64,000 bases of DNA from an uncultured Pseudomonadota bacterium (GCA_903862885.1 CAIOZU010000053.1:1-64000); one strand, 5' to 3'. Positions 16,874 through 28,052 are shown, counted from the first letter of the stretch. Numbers and translations are program-made. Notes: a model not told the origin generated them from the letters alone.

Positions 16874-18052
16874 TTAGGCCACTTCAAAGAGCGCCGCCGC
16901 GCCTTGCCCACCGCCGATGCACATGGTGACCACCACGTAACGGACGCCCCGCCGCTTGCCTTCGATCAGTGCGTGCCCCGTGAGACGGGTGCCGGAGACG
17001 CCGTACGGGTGGCCCACGGCAATCGCACCGCCATTCACGTTCAGACGCTCCTCAGGAATGCCTAAGCGATCCGCGCAGTAGAGCACTTGCACAGCAAAGG
17101 CTTCATTGAGTTCCCACAGGCCGATGTCGTCGACGGTAAGACCCGCGCGCGCTAACAACTTAGGCACGGCGACTGCCGGACCGATGCCCATTTCGTCGGG
17201 CTCGCAACCCGCGACCGCAAACCCGCGGAAGATACCGAGTGGGGAGAGATGGCGACGTGCGGCACTGGCCGCACTCATCACCACGCAGGCTGCTGAGCCA
17301 TCCGAAAACTGACTGGCGTTGCCCGCTGTGATCACACCGCCCGCGACGGCAGGCTTAATGCGACTCACGGCTGCTAAGGTGGTGTCGGCCCGAATGCCTT
17401 CATCTGCAGCGATAGTGACCTCGCGCGTGGACAGCTGGCCGGTGGCTTTATCCGCCACACCCATGCGCACGGTCATCGGAACGATCTCGTCATTAAACTT
17501 ACCCGCCGCCTGGGCTGCAGCGGCGCGTAACTGACTTTGAACGCCATAGGCGTCCTGACGTTCACGCGAGATCTGATAGCGCGCAGCCACTTGTTCAGCG
17601 GTTTTAAGCATCGGCCAATAAACCTCAGGCTTGATCGCGAGCACGCCTGGATCCACTAACATGTGGCGGTTGATCTCGCCCTGCACGCACGAAATGCTCT
17701 CCACGCCACCGGCGACGAAGTGCTCTCCTTCGCCACTGAGGATGCGTTGTGCAGCGATGGCAATGGATTGAAGTCCCGAGGAGCAGAAGCGATTCACCGT
17801 CATGGCAGGCACTGTCACGGGACATCCCGCTGCGAGAGCAATTTGCCGTGCGATGTTAAAACCGGTGGTCCCCTCCGGATTGGCGCAGCCGATGATCACA
17901 TCATCGACCTCGGCTGGATCCAGTTGAGCGCGTTCGAGGGCGTGTTTCACACTGTGGCCACCTAAGGTCGACCCATAGGTCATGTTAAACGCGCCTTTCC
18001 ACGACTTAGCAAGCGCGGTGCGTGCGGTGGATACGATCACTGCATCAGTCAT
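16874..18052 (-). CDS. Acetyl-CoA acyltransferase (thiolase)
   Basis: 392 aa. Catalytic Cys is in [13 protein letters not shown] (~residue 90), the conserved NEAFAVQ and [16 protein letters not shown] loops carry the active-site His, and [13 protein letters not shown] carries the second Cys. It cleaves 3-ketoacyl-CoA with CoA in beta-oxidation. The start ATG at 18052 is preceded by GGAGAGAG. It lies 26 nt after the bifunctional dehydrogenase gene, so the two are probably one transcript, an order equivalent to fadB-fadA/fadJ-fadI. Confidence 0.93.
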   Translation of the reverse strand: MTDAVIVSTARTALAKSWKGAFNMTYGSTLGGHSVKHALERAQLDPAEVDDVIIGCANPEGTTGFNIARQIALAAGCPVTVPAMTVNRFCSSGLQSIAIAAQRILSGEGEHFVAGGVESISCVQGEINRHMLVDPGVLAIKPEVYWPMLKTAEQVAARYQISRERQDAYGVQSQLRAAAAQAAGKFNDEIVPMTVRMGVADKATGQLSTREVTIAADEGIRADTTLAAVSRIKPAVAGGVITAGNASQFSDGSAACVVMSAASAARRHLSPLGIFRGFAVAGCEPDEMGIGPAVAVPKLLARAGLTVDDIGLWELNEAFAVQVLYCADRLGIPEERLNVNGGAIAVGHPYGVSGTRLTGHALIEGKRRGVRYVVVTMCIGGGQGAAALFEVA

Positions 18053-18078
18053 AACTCTCTCCGAAGTGACGCGACGGC

Positions 18079-20163
18079 TCAGCTGAGCGCGCGACCGGTT
18101 GATAGACAATCTACAATCAGTGGCGCAGGCTCCCACGAGGAGTCGCCGTCTTTGGCGAGCGCCGTTAGGGTTCTCGCTACCTGAAAGAGTCCAACCTCGT
18201 TGGCGTAATGCATCGGCCCGCCGCGATAGGCTGGGAAACCATAGCCCGTCAAATACACCATGTCGATATCGGATGCGCGCGCAGCAATTCCCTCGCCAAG
18301 CAACTTGGCGCCTTCGTTAATCAGCGCGTATACGCAGCGAGTGACGATCCCGTCGTCGGTGAAGGCGCGTGCCTGAATGCCTAATGTTTTTCGATGTTGA
18401 TCGAGCAGGGCGATGACATCAGGATCTGGAATCGGTGCGCGCTGCCCGGCTTCATACCGATACCAGCCTTTGCCCGTTTTCTGGCCGAAGCGACCCAACT
18501 CACATAAGGCGTCTGCGACATTGGGTTTAACTGGGCGGCCTGGGTGCAACGCGGCGCGGCTTTTACGAATGGCCCAACCGATGTCATTGCCCGCCAAATC
18601 GGACACACGAAACGGTCCCATGACCATACCAAACGCTTCCATCGCCTGATCCACCTGCCACGGGGTCGCACCGCGGGCAATGAGATCCTCAGCCGCCGCC
18701 CAATAAGGCATGAGCATCCGATTGCCAATAAAGCCGTCGCACACGCCGGCGACCACCGCAATTTTTTTGATCTTCTTAGCGAGGCCCATGACGGTGGCCA
18801 GCACCTCTTTAGCGGTCGCTTGTCCGCGCACGACTTCTAGCAGCTTCATCACATTGGCCGGGCTAAAAAAGTGCAAACCGATGACGTCGGCTGGTCGGCG
18901 AGTGAAACTTGCAATCCGATTAACGTCCAAAGTGGACGTGTTGGTCGCTAGAATCGCCCCAGGCTTGGCCACGGCGTCCATCGCTTTAAACACGGTCTCT
19001 TTGACAGAAATATCCTCAAACACCGCCTCGATGATCAGATCGCACGTGGCTAAGTCGCTCATTTGCAGCGATCCACGCAGGCGCGCCATACGCTGAGTGA
19101 AGTCGGCCTCGGTGAGTTTTCCTTTTAGCAGGCTGCCCTGATAGTTTTTGGTAATCGTGGCGATGCCACGATCCAAGGCTTCCTGTTTGGTTTCTATCAA
19201 GATCACAGGAATGCCGGCATTCAGAAAGTTCATGGCTATGCCGCCGCCCATGGTGCCTGCACCGATGACACCCACGCTGGCGATGGCTCGCATCGCTGTG
19301 GTATCGGGCACATCAGGGATCTTCGATGCCGCGCGCTCTGCCTGAAACAAGTGTCTTAGTGCACGACTTTCGGGTGTCAGCATCAGTTCGGTGAACAGGC
19401 GCTGCTCAATGGCATCGCCTTCAGCGAAGGTCGGTTTAAGAGTCGCTGCAATCGCGTCAACAATTTTCAACGGGGCAGGGTAGGGCCCAGCGACACCTTT
19501 AATCATGTTGCGGGCAAACTGCAGGAAGGCCTCATGGCTTGGGTAACGCACCTTCAAGTCGCGCACGCGCTGGATAGGAATTTTCTCGCTGACGACTCGT
19601 TCAGCAAAAGTGATCGCACCGGCGATGAGATCACCCTCAATGAGTTCATTGAACAACGGCGTACCCTTAAACTGAGCTGCAGGTAGCGGTTGGCCACCGA
19701 CAATAAAGCTCAGCGCCGCCTCGAGCCCAATGAGCCGCGGTAGGCGCTGCGTGCCACCGGCACCAGGCAGCAGTCCGAGTTTCACTTCAGGCAGAGCGAT
19801 CGACGCAGAGGGACTGGCGACGCGAAAATGGGTGCTGAGGGCAAGCTCAAGGCCACCCCCCATGCACACGCCATGAATAGCGGCGATCACGGGCTTCGCC
19901 GACTGCTCGACGAGATCCACCACCGTGCGCAGATGCGGCTCCAGCATGAACCGAGGGGTGTCGAATTCACGGATGTCTGCACCGCCGGAAAACGCGCGGT
20001 CGGAACCCGTGAGGACGATCGCTGACACCGCAGGATCGCCATTCGCCCGGTCGAGGGCCGCGACCAAGGCGCTGCGCAGCTCGTAGCCTAGGCTGTTGAC
20101 AGGCGGCTGTGCCATGGTCAGGAGCGCGATTCGCCCCTTGAGGGTGTATTGCAGACAAGTCAT
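18079..20163 (-). CDS. Bifunctional enoyl-CoA hydratase / 3-hydroxyacyl-CoA dehydrogenase
   Basis: 694 aa. Residues ~1-190 form a crotonase domain with oxyanion-hole and catalytic glutamates in [10 protein letters not shown] and [18 protein letters not shown]. Residues ~295-475 form an NAD-binding 3HCDH domain ([34 protein letters not shown] with the catalytic His). Two 3HCDH C-terminal domains follow ([21 protein letters not shown]). It hydrates trans-2-enoyl-CoA and oxidises the product. It resembles FadJ/FadB but is slightly shorter than E. coli FadB (about 730 aa). GGAGC lies upstream of the ATG. Confidence 0.93.
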   Translation of the reverse strand: MTCLQYTLKGRIALLTMAQPPVNSLGYELRSALVAALDRANGDPAVSAIVLTGSDRAFSGGADIREFDTPRFMLEPHLRTVVDLVEQSAKPVIAAIHGVCMGGGLELALSTHFRVASPSASIALPEVKLGLLPGAGGTQRLPRLIGLEAALSFIVGGQPLPAAQFKGTPLFNELIEGDLIAGAITFAERVVSEKIPIQRVRDLKVRYPSHEAFLQFARNMIKGVAGPYPAPLKIVDAIAATLKPTFAEGDAIEQRLFTELMLTPESRALRHLFQAERAASKIPDVPDTTAMRAIASVGVIGAGTMGGGIAMNFLNAGIPVILIETKQEALDRGIATITKNYQGSLLKGKLTEADFTQRMARLRGSLQMSDLATCDLIIEAVFEDISVKETVFKAMDAVAKPGAILATNTSTLDVNRIASFTRRPADVIGLHFFSPANVMKLLEVVRGQATAKEVLATVMGLAKKIKKIAVVAGVCDGFIGNRMLMPYWAAAEDLIARGATPWQVDQAMEAFGMVMGPFRVSDLAGNDIGWAIRKSRAALHPGRPVKPNVADALCELGRFGQKTGKGWYRYEAGQRAPIPDPDVIALLDQHRKTLGIQARAFTDDGIVTRCVYALINEGAKLLGEGIAARASDIDMVYLTGYGFPAYRGGPMHYANEVGLFQVARTLTALAKDGDSSWEPAPLIVDCLSTGRALS

Positions 20164-20480
20164 GAGAGCTCCAAGCCAAGGTAAACCAGCGACGCGCTGC
20201 GATTATAGGGGGATTTACGGTGCGCCTTAGGTCGCTTCGGGATTGTGTCTAGACGCGCCCTATACGTAATTTGACATAATATACATTATGCGAAGTATAG
20301 GAGGTATCCTGCCCACGCGTCAGCGTCCGCCTGCAGAGCAACCGCGCGCCTCATCGGTGTCGCACAGACCGAGCCCTTGACCCCGCGCGCTGCTCAGCCG
20401 ATCCTGCTGTCTATACAGCCTGAGGTCCCATCGTCGTTGCCAACGACTGGGCCGAGATGCCGCACTTGTAAGGAGCGACC
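20164..20480. other. Divergent control region between beta-oxidation genes and hutH
   Basis: This 317-bp stretch drives the dehydrogenase-thiolase pair leftward and hutH rightward. Besides the promoter/operator at 20271-20300 it holds a perfect AGGAGG (20299-20304) that has no good start codon within range, and a 30-codon frame at 20288-20380 (MRSIGGILPTRQRPP...) that begins inside the promoter. Neither is a convincing gene. Confidence 0.5.
20271..20300 (+). promoter_or_regulatory. Candidate hutH promoter with inverted-repeat operator
   Basis: TTGACA (20271-20276) is followed after 17-18 nt by AGTATA/GTATAG. Within it, CATAAT-ATAC-ATTATG (20275-20290) is a 6-bp inverted repeat in an otherwise GC-rich region. 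A GntR-family HutC gene lies just downstream of hutH, and HutC repressors use AT-rich palindromes, so this is the best operator candidate. Confidence 0.5.
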
Positions 20481-22049
20481 ATGTCTACCCGTCGACGACC
20501 CGCGAAGCCCAAGCGTTTCACCCTGCGACTGTCGGGTGATGACCTGACCGTGGCTGATCTGCGTCGAGTCTGGGAGACGCCAGTGAGCGTATCTTTGGGT
20601 CGTGTTGCCGTGCGTGCGCTTGAGCACAGCGCCCGTGTCGTCCAGGACTTGGTCGCTCGCGAAGAAACCGCCTACGGCATCAATACGGGTTTCGGGCTGC
20701 TCGCGCATACGCGCATCGCCCGTGACGAGTTGTCTTTGCTGCAGCGAAATTTGGTGTTATCGCACGCCGTCGGCACCGGCGCCTTGTTATCTGATGACGT
20801 CGTGAGACTCACGCTGGTGCTAAAAATCGCGAGCCTCGTGCAAGGATTCTCTGGCATCCGCGTGAGCACCGTGCGTGCGCTTGTATCCCTTCTTGAACAT
20901 GACATCTATCCGTGTGTGCCGTGCCAGGGATCGGTGGGCGCCTCTGGGGATCTGGCCCCGCTGGCACACATCACGGCGGCGTTAATTGGCGTGGGTGAGG
21001 TACGCGTGAACGGGCGCGTACAGACGGCTCGCAAGGCGCTGGCGAACGCGGGTTTGAAGCCAGTGCAGTTAGGTCCTAAAGAAGGACTCGCCTTATTAAA
21101 TGGTACCCAGGTGTCTGCGGCGTTGGCCATCGGTGCCTTGCTACAGATTGAGAATGTGTTTGCGGCGGCAGTGGTCGCTGGGTCGCTGTCAGTCGATGCC
21201 CTCAAAGGATCGGATGTGCCTTTTGATGCGCGCATTCATCACGTGCGCCGCCAACCGGGCCAGCAACACATTGCGAGTATCTATCGAAAATTACTCAATC
21301 ACAGTGAAATCCGCGCCAGTCACGCCGATTGTGATCGCGTGCAGGACCCCTACTCCCTGCGCTGCCAACCCCAAGTGATGGGTGCCTGTCTGGATGTGAT
21401 GCGCTTCGCCGCTGGCACGTTGGTCCGTGAGGCAAACGCAGTCACCGATAACCCGTTGGTGTTCCCTGACGATGGCAGTGTGTGTTCGGGGGGTAACTTT
21501 CACGCGGAACCGGTCGCCTTGGCTGCGGATCAGTTGGCACTCGTGATTGCTGAAGTGGGCTCAATGTCGGAACGGCGCACTGCGCTGTTAGTCGATCCAA
21601 AAATGAGTGGTCTACCCGCTTTTCTGGTCGATAACAGTGGACTGAACTCAGGCTTCATGATGGCGCAGGTCACCGCGGCTGCATTGGTCTCTGAGAACAA
21701 ATCGCTTGCTCACCCGGCGAGCGTCGATAGCATTCCGACGTCTGCCAATCAGGAGGATCATGTATCGATGGCCACCTATGCCGCCCGACGCTTGCACCTC
21801 ATGGCAGAGAACGCCGCCGCGGTGGTCGCTATTGAAATGCTCGCCGCGGTTCAGGGTGTTGAATTTCACCGTCCGGCACGCAGCTCTCCTGTGCTGGAGG
21901 AAGCGATTGCATTGGTTCGACAACGCGTGAGTCGGTATGAGAAGGATCGCTTCTTCGCACCCGACATAGAGGCGGCAAAAGCGCTAGTGACTTCGGGTGT
22001 ATTCCGGTCCGCACTCGGTGTGGTGGCCTTAGATGGCGGACCCGGCTAG
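20481..22049 (+). CDS. hutH: Histidine ammonia-lyase
   Basis: 522 aa. The MIO-forming triad is intact in [15 protein letters not shown] (A154-S155-G156), the catalytic Tyr is in AYGINTGFG (Y65), and [28 protein letters not shown] and SGGNFHAEP are all present. It deaminates L-histidine to urocanate. GTAAGGAG lies 8 nt before the ATG. The rest of the pathway (hutU, hutI) is not in the window. It overlaps or adjoins hutC directly. Confidence 0.96.
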   Translation: MSTRRRPAKPKRFTLRLSGDDLTVADLRRVWETPVSVSLGRVAVRALEHSARVVQDLVAREETAYGINTGFGLLAHTRIARDELSLLQRNLVLSHAVGTGALLSDDVVRLTLVLKIASLVQGFSGIRVSTVRALVSLLEHDIYPCVPCQGSVGASGDLAPLAHITAALIGVGEVRVNGRVQTARKALANAGLKPVQLGPKEGLALLNGTQVSAALAIGALLQIENVFAAAVVAGSLSVDALKGSDVPFDARIHHVRRQPGQQHIASIYRKLLNHSEIRASHADCDRVQDPYSLRCQPQVMGACLDVMRFAAGTLVREANAVTDNPLVFPDDGSVCSGGNFHAEPVALAADQLALVIAEVGSMSERRTALLVDPKMSGLPAFLVDNSGLNSGFMMAQVTAAALVSENKSLAHPASVDSIPTSANQEDHVSMATYAARRLHLMAENAAAVVAIEMLAAVQGVEFHRPARSSPVLEEAIALVRQRVSRYEKDRFFAPDIEAAKALVTSGVFRSALGVVALDGGPG

Positions 22050-22797
22050 CGATTGTCGTGTGACGATGGACACGACGACGCACCCGCTCCGCGACACGCC
22101 CCGTTATCAGGCAGTCAAAGACTATATTTTGGATCGCATTCGCCTCGGTGTCTGGGGGCCCAAGCAAGCCGTGCCCTCAGAGCACGAGTTAATGCGCACG
22201 CTCGGCGTGGCCCGAATGACTGCGAATAGGGCACTTAGGGAACTGGCTGCGGTCGGTGTACTAAAACGTGTGCCCGGTCTTGGCACGTTTGTCGCCGACC
22301 TCACCGCTGCCAGTCACCCGTTGGCACTGAGAAATATCTCAGAAGAAATTCGAGCGCGCGGTCATGCGCACCACGCTCGTGTGTTGCAGCTAAAAAAAAT
22401 GCGTGCCCCTCCACCCGTGGCTGCCCACCTCGCGCTGACTTCTGACTCTAAAGAGGTCTTTGTATCGAAGATATTGCACTATGAGAATAAGGTCCCTCTA
22501 CAGCTGGAGCTTCGCTATGTGAACCCGCGTATCGCGCCGGATTATTTGGGTGTCGACTTTCGTCTAACGACGCCACACGCCTATTTGGTCGCGATCGCAC
22601 CGCTAGAACGGGTTGAACACAAGGTACGCGCCGAGTGGGGTGAGCGTTCAATTCGGCAGGCGCTGACGCTGAACGCGAGCGAACCCGTTTTGTTGATCGA
22701 GCGCATTACATGGAGTCAGGGCATTCCTGCCACCTACACCCTCCTCCATCATCCCGGTTCACGCTTTGAACTGAGCGGGACTTTTAATCCAGGCTAG
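22033..22797 (+). CDS. hutC: HutC-like GntR-family repressor
   Basis: 254 aa. Residues ~24-90 form a GntR winged helix ([40 protein letters not shown]), and the C-terminal ~150 residues form a UTRA ligand-binding domain ([23 protein letters not shown] is a HutC-like segment). HutC repressors respond to urocanate. ATG 22033 overlaps hutH by 17 nt; ATG 22066 is an alternative with no better ribosome site. Its place after hutH supports autogenous control of histidine use. Confidence 0.88.
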   Translation: MADPASDCRVTMDTTTHPLRDTPRYQAVKDYILDRIRLGVWGPKQAVPSEHELMRTLGVARMTANRALRELAAVGVLKRVPGLGTFVADLTAASHPLALRNISEEIRARGHAHHARVLQLKKMRAPPPVAAHLALTSDSKEVFVSKILHYENKVPLQLELRYVNPRIAPDYLGVDFRLTTPHAYLVAIAPLERVEHKVRAEWGERSIRQALTLNASEPVLLIERITWSQGIPATYTLLHHPGSRFELSGTFNPG

Positions 22798-22846
22798 CAA
22801 GTGCAGCTTGGCGCGGCATGATGCCAGGACTTCGCATCACAAGTGG

Positions 22847-24127
22847 CTAATTAAACTCGAGAATCTGTTGCAAGTTGTATTGCGCCGGATCCCAGTTATT
22901 TTTCCACTCAATGAAGGCCGCCGCGTTCATTGGGCGCGCAATCACATAGCCTTGAACCGTGTCACAGCCGGCCTCGACCACACACTGCCAGTCTTTGGCA
23001 GTCTCAGCACCTTCCGCTACCACCTGCATACCCAAGCTGTGTGCTAGTTGTACACTCGACTCTAAAATGGCATGCGCGATGGGGTCCTCGTGCGCGTTTT
23101 GGACAAATAGGCGATCCACCTTGAGTTCAGTGAAAGGCAACTGTTGGAGTATTTCAAGGCTTGCGTAGCCTGTGCCAAAGTCATCGATCGACAGACCGAA
23201 GCCCTTAAGCCGCAAGCGCGTGACCACATCTAGGCACGCAACCGCATTTTGCATAAAGCGACTTTCAGTGATCTCTAACGTGAATTGGCTCGGATGGGTG
23301 CCAGCCGACACAGCGATTTCGGTGAGCACTTCTGGTAGATCCAACTGGGTGAGATCATCCATCGACAGATTGACTGATACGGAGAGGTCATGACCAGCAC
23401 GGATCCATTCACCTAATTGCTTGGCTGCGCTGCGGAACACCGCTCGCGTTAATAAATCGATCATGCCCGCGGCCTCCGCTACCGGCACCACTGACCCAGG
23501 AGACAGAAGCCCATGCACAGGATCCCTCCAGCGCAACAACGCTTCAGCTGAGGTGCGCGCCTGTGGATGACGAGAGACTTTAGGCTGGTAGTGAAGCTCA
23601 AGATAGCCGTTGGCTAAGCCTTCTCTGAGATCGTCGGCAGAAATGCGGTGAGGTACTTGGTCATCCGTGCGCTTTTGACGCGGCAGTCCGCGCTCCGTGG
23701 CCAGACTCATGAGGGCCGCGCGCAATTCGCCGAGGGTTGCTGGCTTTTTGAGAATAGCGAGCGGCCTCAGATCATGAGCCACTAGCAGCGTACCGACCGC
23801 TGTTCGCATGCGGTCGTCAGCGCCGGATAACACGATAATGCTGCCGGTATATTGCTCGCTCACAAGATGCCTGACGTACTCCACCCCATCCATCTCCGGC
23901 ATATCGATATCACAAATCATTACATCGATTTGCCGGGCCGTCGCTTTCCTGTCTCGAAGGCATTGCAACGCAGCGAGGCCGTTATTCACTCGCTCCACAC
24001 ACGTCAGGCCTAATTGGTGGAGTTGTCCCGCTGTCACCTCCAACAGGAAGTCATCGTCATCAATCAGCAGGACCTCCAGGTGATGGAGTGTCGCGGGTAG
24101 CAAAGATCGCGCGGTCTGGTAAGGCAT
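22847..24127 (-). CDS. REC-EAL response regulator, c-di-GMP phosphodiesterase
   Basis: 426 aa. The receiver domain (residues ~17-140) has the acidic pocket LLIDDDD and phospho-acceptor D73 in MICDIDMPEMDG, and a Lys in LKKPA. The EAL domain (~165-410) keeps EALLRW (E195), SVNLS, LEITES, DDFGTGYASL, ELKVDR, EGAE and QGYVIARPM, so hydrolysis of c-di-GMP to pGpG is expected. There is no DNA-binding domain. The gene starts 26 nt after the hybrid kinase, its likely partner. Confidence 0.92.
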   Translation of the reverse strand: MPYQTARSLLPATLHHLEVLLIDDDDFLLEVTAGQLHQLGLTCVERVNNGLAALQCLRDRKATARQIDVMICDIDMPEMDGVEYVRHLVSEQYTGSIIVLSGADDRMRTAVGTLLVAHDLRPLAILKKPATLGELRAALMSLATERGLPRQKRTDDQVPHRISADDLREGLANGYLELHYQPKVSRHPQARTSAEALLRWRDPVHGLLSPGSVVPVAEAAGMIDLLTRAVFRSAAKQLGEWIRAGHDLSVSVNLSMDDLTQLDLPEVLTEIAVSAGTHPSQFTLEITESRFMQNAVACLDVVTRLRLKGFGLSIDDFGTGYASLEILQQLPFTELKVDRLFVQNAHEDPIAHAILESSVQLAHSLGMQVVAEGAETAKDWQCVVEAGCDTVQGYVIARPMNAAAFIEWKNNWDPAQYNLQQILEFN

Positions 24128-24153
24128 GGCGGTGTGCGGGTGGGCTGCTTAAT

Positions 24154-26589
24154 TTAATTATTGAAGTGTCGATGCAGCTGGTCGCTGATGGCACGAAGGG
24201 ACATGATCACCGGCTTGCAGGCCATTTGACTGGCGGCTCCATCCGCCGCGTGCAAAGCGGCTTCTAATATTTCACACTGAGCGGCTAAGTCATTCGCACC
24301 GAGCAGATACGCTGACGACTTTAATTTATGGGCCACGCGTGCCATGGCGGTCGAATCTTCTCTTTGCAGCGCCTCGCCTAACTCACGCTGAATATCTTCG
24401 CTGAGTTCCAAAAACTTTCTGATCAGCGCCTTGACTTTGTCTTGATCGTGGCCCACTGCATCTAACAGTTGCGATAGATCCCATTGCGGAGCGTGTCTAC
24501 TGGCTGTGCCGTCGAAAGGCCAAGGCTCTGAAACCACCGGCAGAGGCGCAGTCGCTTCGGATGGCATCCAGCGGGTAAGTGTTAAAAATAATTCCTCTGG
24601 ATTAATGGGCTTTGGCTGAAAGTCGTTGATTCCCACTGCCAAACACCGCTCCCGAGCTTCGGTGGTGGCATTCGCCGTGGCCGCAATCAACACCAAATCT
24701 TTGAGTGACGGCTGACTGCGAATCCGCCGGGCTAACTCGTAACCGTCCATATCAGGCATCTGGATGTCCATGAGAACGACGTCAAAGGGCCCAGAATCCG
24801 CAAGTCGCTCGAGTGCTGGGACACCGCTGTTAGCCAACGTGACTCGGGCGCCCACCGATTGCACTAACTCGGCCATCACTTGCTGATTAAACAGGTTGTC
24901 CTCAACGATCAGAATATGACGCCCACTCATCAGCGTCGGCATGCGGGCGAGACTCTGTAGTCGATGATGACGGCCCGTGGTGTGCTGCTCTAGACGGTCA
25001 ATGTCTGCAGCCTCAAAGGGGATAGAGAAGGTAAAGATACTGCCGACGCCGAGCTTGCTGTCGACCCATATCTCGCCGCCCATTTTTTGCACTAGGCGGT
25101 GACTGATGGACAAACCGAGCCCGGTTCCCCCGAATTCACGCGTGGTCGAGCTGTCGGCCTGATTAAAAGCCTGAAATAGACGATCGACGTGTGCCGCCGC
25201 AATGCCGATGCCAGTATCCGATATCGTGGTACGAATCGAATAAGTTTCTGCGTCCTTGTGCGCTAACTCTAGCGTCACCGATACCATGCCCTTCGACGTG
25301 AACTTAATCGCGTTACTAATTAGATTGAGCAACACTTGCTCGAATCGCAAGACATCTCCCTCCAAATAGCTGGGGATAGACGGTGACACAAACACCGAGA
25401 AGCCGATGTGCTTCTCAATAGCCATATCGTTAAAAATAGCCTCGATGCGATCAACTACCGCGCGGGGAGAGAATGGCTTTATCTCGAGGGTCAACGCACC
25501 CGCTTCGATTTTTGAAAAGTCGAGAATATTACTAACAATTTGTACCAGACTTTCAGCGGCTACTGCGGTCTTAGAGACGTAATCGAATTGCTTGCCACTC
25601 AGTCCCGTTTTTAGGCACAGGCGTGACAAACCTATGATGGCATTGAGTGGCGTTCGAATCTCATGGCTCATATTGGCAACAAACGCACTCTTCGCAATAT
25701 TCGCAGCCTCCGCATCTTCCTTGGAGCGCGCTAATTCAGCCGTCCGTTCCAGAACGCGTTGCTCGAGCTCCTCTTTTTGTTGGCGAAGCGCGGACTCACT
25801 ATTTTTAAAAGCCGTACAGTCACTTTGAATCGCGATAAAGCGCTCCACCTCACCGAAGTCGTCCAATATCGGCGTGATTTCAAGAGTAACCCAGTGAGGT
25901 ACCCCCGCCTTGCTGTAGTGAATCAACTCTGCACGAACCGGCTGCTTCTGTCTGATCTGAGCGAGAATATGGCGGACAGTGTCTGAATTGGTCAGCGGCC
26001 CTTGCAGTACAGAGCCGGGAAGACGGCCTTGAACCTCCGCTAGGGTGTAGCCTGTCTGATTGATAAAAGCCTGATTGACCCACTCGACCGCACCTAAGTG
26101 ATCGGTAATCAGCACCTGGTCACCTGTCGAGCTGGCGACCACCGATAGCTTAGCCAGCTCGTCTTGCGCTAACTTTTGTTCTGTGACATCAAAAATAACC
26201 CCGACCAGACCACCCTGTGGGATGCGCGCCACGGATAACTCAATCCAACTGTGCGTGCCATCCGGTCGACGTCGACTGAGCCGGGTGCGAACCCGTTGCG
26301 GATCCTCCATGGCCTTGTACATCGCCGCCATCCCCGGTTCGCCCACATAATCAGAGAGCGGGTGGCCAATGCACGCCCCGTTTGGCACCCCCATGATCGC
26401 GTCCCAGGCCTGATTCAGGTAGACGAGGCGATGTTGTTCATCCGTCTCAAACACAGCCTCTGACAGCATCTCTACCCGTCTACGCGTACGATTTTCCGCC
26501 TCAATGAGCGCCTCACTGAGGCGTTGAGTCGCCTCGACATGCAGATCTCTCTGCAGCGCACTGCGATCAACCGGGGTGTCAGAGGGCAT
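24154..26589 (-). CDS. Hybrid sensor histidine kinase (PAS-PAS-HK-REC-Hpt)
   Basis: 811 aa with no membrane segments, so probably cytoplasmic. Two PAS domains (~38-140 and ~150-265), a coiled-coil linker (~265-300), HisKA with H309 in [14 protein letters not shown], and HATPase ([25 protein letters not shown]) are followed by a receiver with D608 in [15 protein letters not shown]-terminal Hpt has H754 in [13 protein letters not shown]. This is a complete phosphorelay ending in Hpt, suited to pass phosphate to the REC-EAL protein encoded next. The signal is unknown. Confidence 0.94.
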   Translation of the reverse strand: MPSDTPVDRSALQRDLHVEATQRLSEALIEAENRTRRRVEMLSEAVFETDEQHRLVYLNQAWDAIMGVPNGACIGHPLSDYVGEPGMAAMYKAMEDPQRVRTRLSRRRPDGTHSWIELSVARIPQGGLVGVIFDVTEQKLAQDELAKLSVVASSTGDQVLITDHLGAVEWVNQAFINQTGYTLAEVQGRLPGSVLQGPLTNSDTVRHILAQIRQKQPVRAELIHYSKAGVPHWVTLEITPILDDFGEVERFIAIQSDCTAFKNSESALRQQKEELEQRVLERTAELARSKEDAEAANIAKSAFVANMSHEIRTPLNAIIGLSRLCLKTGLSGKQFDYVSKTAVAAESLVQIVSNILDFSKIEAGALTLEIKPFSPRAVVDRIEAIFNDMAIEKHIGFSVFVSPSIPSYLEGDVLRFEQVLLNLISNAIKFTSKGMVSVTLELAHKDAETYSIRTTISDTGIGIAAAHVDRLFQAFNQADSSTTREFGGTGLGLSISHRLVQKMGGEIWVDSKLGVGSIFTFSIPFEAADIDRLEQHTTGRHHRLQSLARMPTLMSGRHILIVEDNLFNQQVMAELVQSVGARVTLANSGVPALERLADSGPFDVVLMDIQMPDMDGYELARRIRSQPSLKDLVLIAATANATTEARERCLAVGINDFQPKPINPEELFLTLTRWMPSEATAPLPVVSEPWPFDGTASRHAPQWDLSQLLDAVGHDQDKVKALIRKFLELSEDIQRELGEALQREDSTAMARVAHKLKSSAYLLGANDLAAQCEILEAALHAADGAASQMACKPVIMSLRAISDQLHRHFNN

Positions 26590-26615
26590 CGGGTGTGTCT
26601 TCTTGTGCGCGAGCG

Positions 26616-27224
26616 CTACGAGCGCACGCCAAGCTCTTTCAAAATAACTGTGCTATCCGCTGCGCGCCCATACAGGGGGAAGATATTCTCGCAGTAAAAC
26701 TGATGTTCAGCCGCACTCCGGCCCGATGTGCAATCGGCCATGATCGTCACGCTCAGTCCCCGCTCGTAGGCCGCTCGACCGGTGGAGTCGATGCACAAAG
26801 AAGTGACCATCCCGCAGACTAAGACATTTTTTATAGCGCGCTCTTTAAGAAGGGTTTCAAGTGACGTCTGGGAGAAGGCATTAAAGCCGACTTTGCCCGT
26901 GACATAGAGAATTCTTTCACCAAAAGCCGTCATTTCTGGAATGGTCTGCGCACCGACGGAGCCCTCTTTAAAGGCTCCAAATTCCTTCATTGAGTTCAAA
27001 ATGCCAATCGGCTCTGCCATAGCACGATAGTCAGGCGCCAGTACGATAGGGGTTGATATCAGCGTGATTTGCGAATCGCGAACGGCTTTGATGAAAGCCA
27101 GTGTGTTGCCGAGCACCTCATCGACACGATGAGGCTCCTCCACCACACCGCGCAGAATGCCGTCTTTCGCGAAATAATCATTTTGGTAGCCGACAAAGAC
27201 CACCGCCGTGTCTTTTGGATTCAT
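26616..27224 (-). CDS. Isochorismatase-like cysteine hydrolase
   Basis: 202 aa. The catalytic triad is visible: D16 in GYQNDYF, K111 in VTGKVGFNAF, and C144 in TSLCIDSTGRAA with the preceding cis-peptide region VCGMVTS. Family members hydrolyse amides, imidic acids or isochorismate; the substrate here cannot be read. ATG 27224 was chosen because AGAGGG lies 8 nt upstream. The stop is 26 nt before the sensor kinase start, so the hydrolase is likely cotranscribed with the signalling pair. Confidence 0.86.
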   Translation of the reverse strand: MNPKDTAVVFVGYQNDYFAKDGILRGVVEEPHRVDEVLGNTLAFIKAVRDSQITLISTPIVLAPDYRAMAEPIGILNSMKEFGAFKEGSVGAQTIPEMTAFGERILYVTGKVGFNAFSQTSLETLLKERAIKNVLVCGMVTSLCIDSTGRAAYERGLSVTIMADCTSGRSAAEHQFYCENIFPLYGRAADSTVILKELGVRS

Positions 27225-27413
27225 TGCAATACCCTCTAGTTTAGTGCCGGTCATGTTAAAGCGACATCCATGTCACTAGAAATCAAATTGCCTGCTACAC
27301 GTTACAAAAATAATCGCTTCTTCGGTATGTGGCTATTTATGCGGGACCGTTAAAAATTCAGACCCCTGCGATCGTTCCATAGACCCGACATCAATACGCA
27401 CAGACACCTTGCG

Positions 27414-27875
27414 TCAATACACCTTCTCAATCACTGCTTGGCCATGGCCTGTATCGATCTCATCACCGACGTGCGCGCCCAGCAGTCGCTGCGCCATGGG
27501 CGACACGTATGAGATCAACCCCTCTCCAGGATCCGCCTCATCCTCGCCGACTAAAGACCAGCGCTGCAATCGACCATTCGCTAACGTTAACTCGACGCTG
27601 CTACCAAAGCGTACCGTGCCCGTGGGCGTGAGTAATCGCACGACTTCTGCCGACGTCCTGCGCGCAGACCAGTATCTCAAATCGCGCTGACACTGGCTTG
27701 CCAACGGCAGCTCGTGACGGTGCCGCGCCGCGCTTAACTCTGATTCCAATCTTTTTAGGTGCGCGTCGATCTGCGCGAGACCTCGCGGGGTGACTAAATT
27801 CCGATGGCCACTGATCGCACGCTCCGGTACGTCATCCTCCTCGCCCGAGGACTCCTTCACGAAGGCGCGGCTCAT
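27414..27875 (-). CDS. GreA/GreB-family transcription factor
   Basis: 153 aa. The start MSRAFVKESSGEEDDVPERA and the C-terminal GLISYVSPMAQRLLGAHVGDEI belong to GreA/GreB-like proteins. The N-terminal coiled coil (~35-70) is shorter and contains an arginine-rich stretch, and the C-terminal FKBP-like domain is complete. Classic GreA/B rescue backtracked RNA polymerase; whether the acidic coiled-coil tip is kept here is unclear, so regulation rather than cleavage stimulation is possible. It is divergent from the small unknown gene. Confidence 0.75.
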   Translation of the reverse strand: MSRAFVKESSGEEDDVPERAISGHRNLVTPRGLAQIDAHLKRLESELSAARHRHELPLASQCQRDLRYWSARRTSAEVVRLLTPTGTVRFGSSVELTLANGRLQRWSLVGEDEADPGEGLISYVSPMAQRLLGAHVGDEIDTGHGQAVIEKVY

Positions 27876-28024
27876 GCCGGTAAGCCCTTGCGTTCTCTAC
27901 TCAGAATTTCATCTATTCGCATTATTTATCAGTTAGTTATAAGAATGTACTGAGGTGATTTTGCGGAATTGTGCCACCGATTCCGGTAAGGGGGAAGACT
28001 TTTCTGGCGAGGCAGCCGCGGTGG

Positions 28025-28052
28025 TTGTTTTTTAGAGCGAGCGCTCTATAGT
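28025..28052 (+). promoter_or_regulatory. Candidate promoter with palindrome
   Basis: TTGTTT (28025-28030), 16 nt, TATAGT (28047-28052). The spacer contains AGAGCG-AG-CGCTCT (28034-28047), a 6-bp inverted repeat that would place a regulator over the promoter. The downstream gene starts at 28106. Confidence 0.4.

Noticed and set aside
22033-27224. A defence or toxin-antitoxin island in the signalling region
   Set aside because: All genes there are metabolic or regulatory families with intact motifs; no nuclease, reverse transcriptase, toxin or integrase features were seen.
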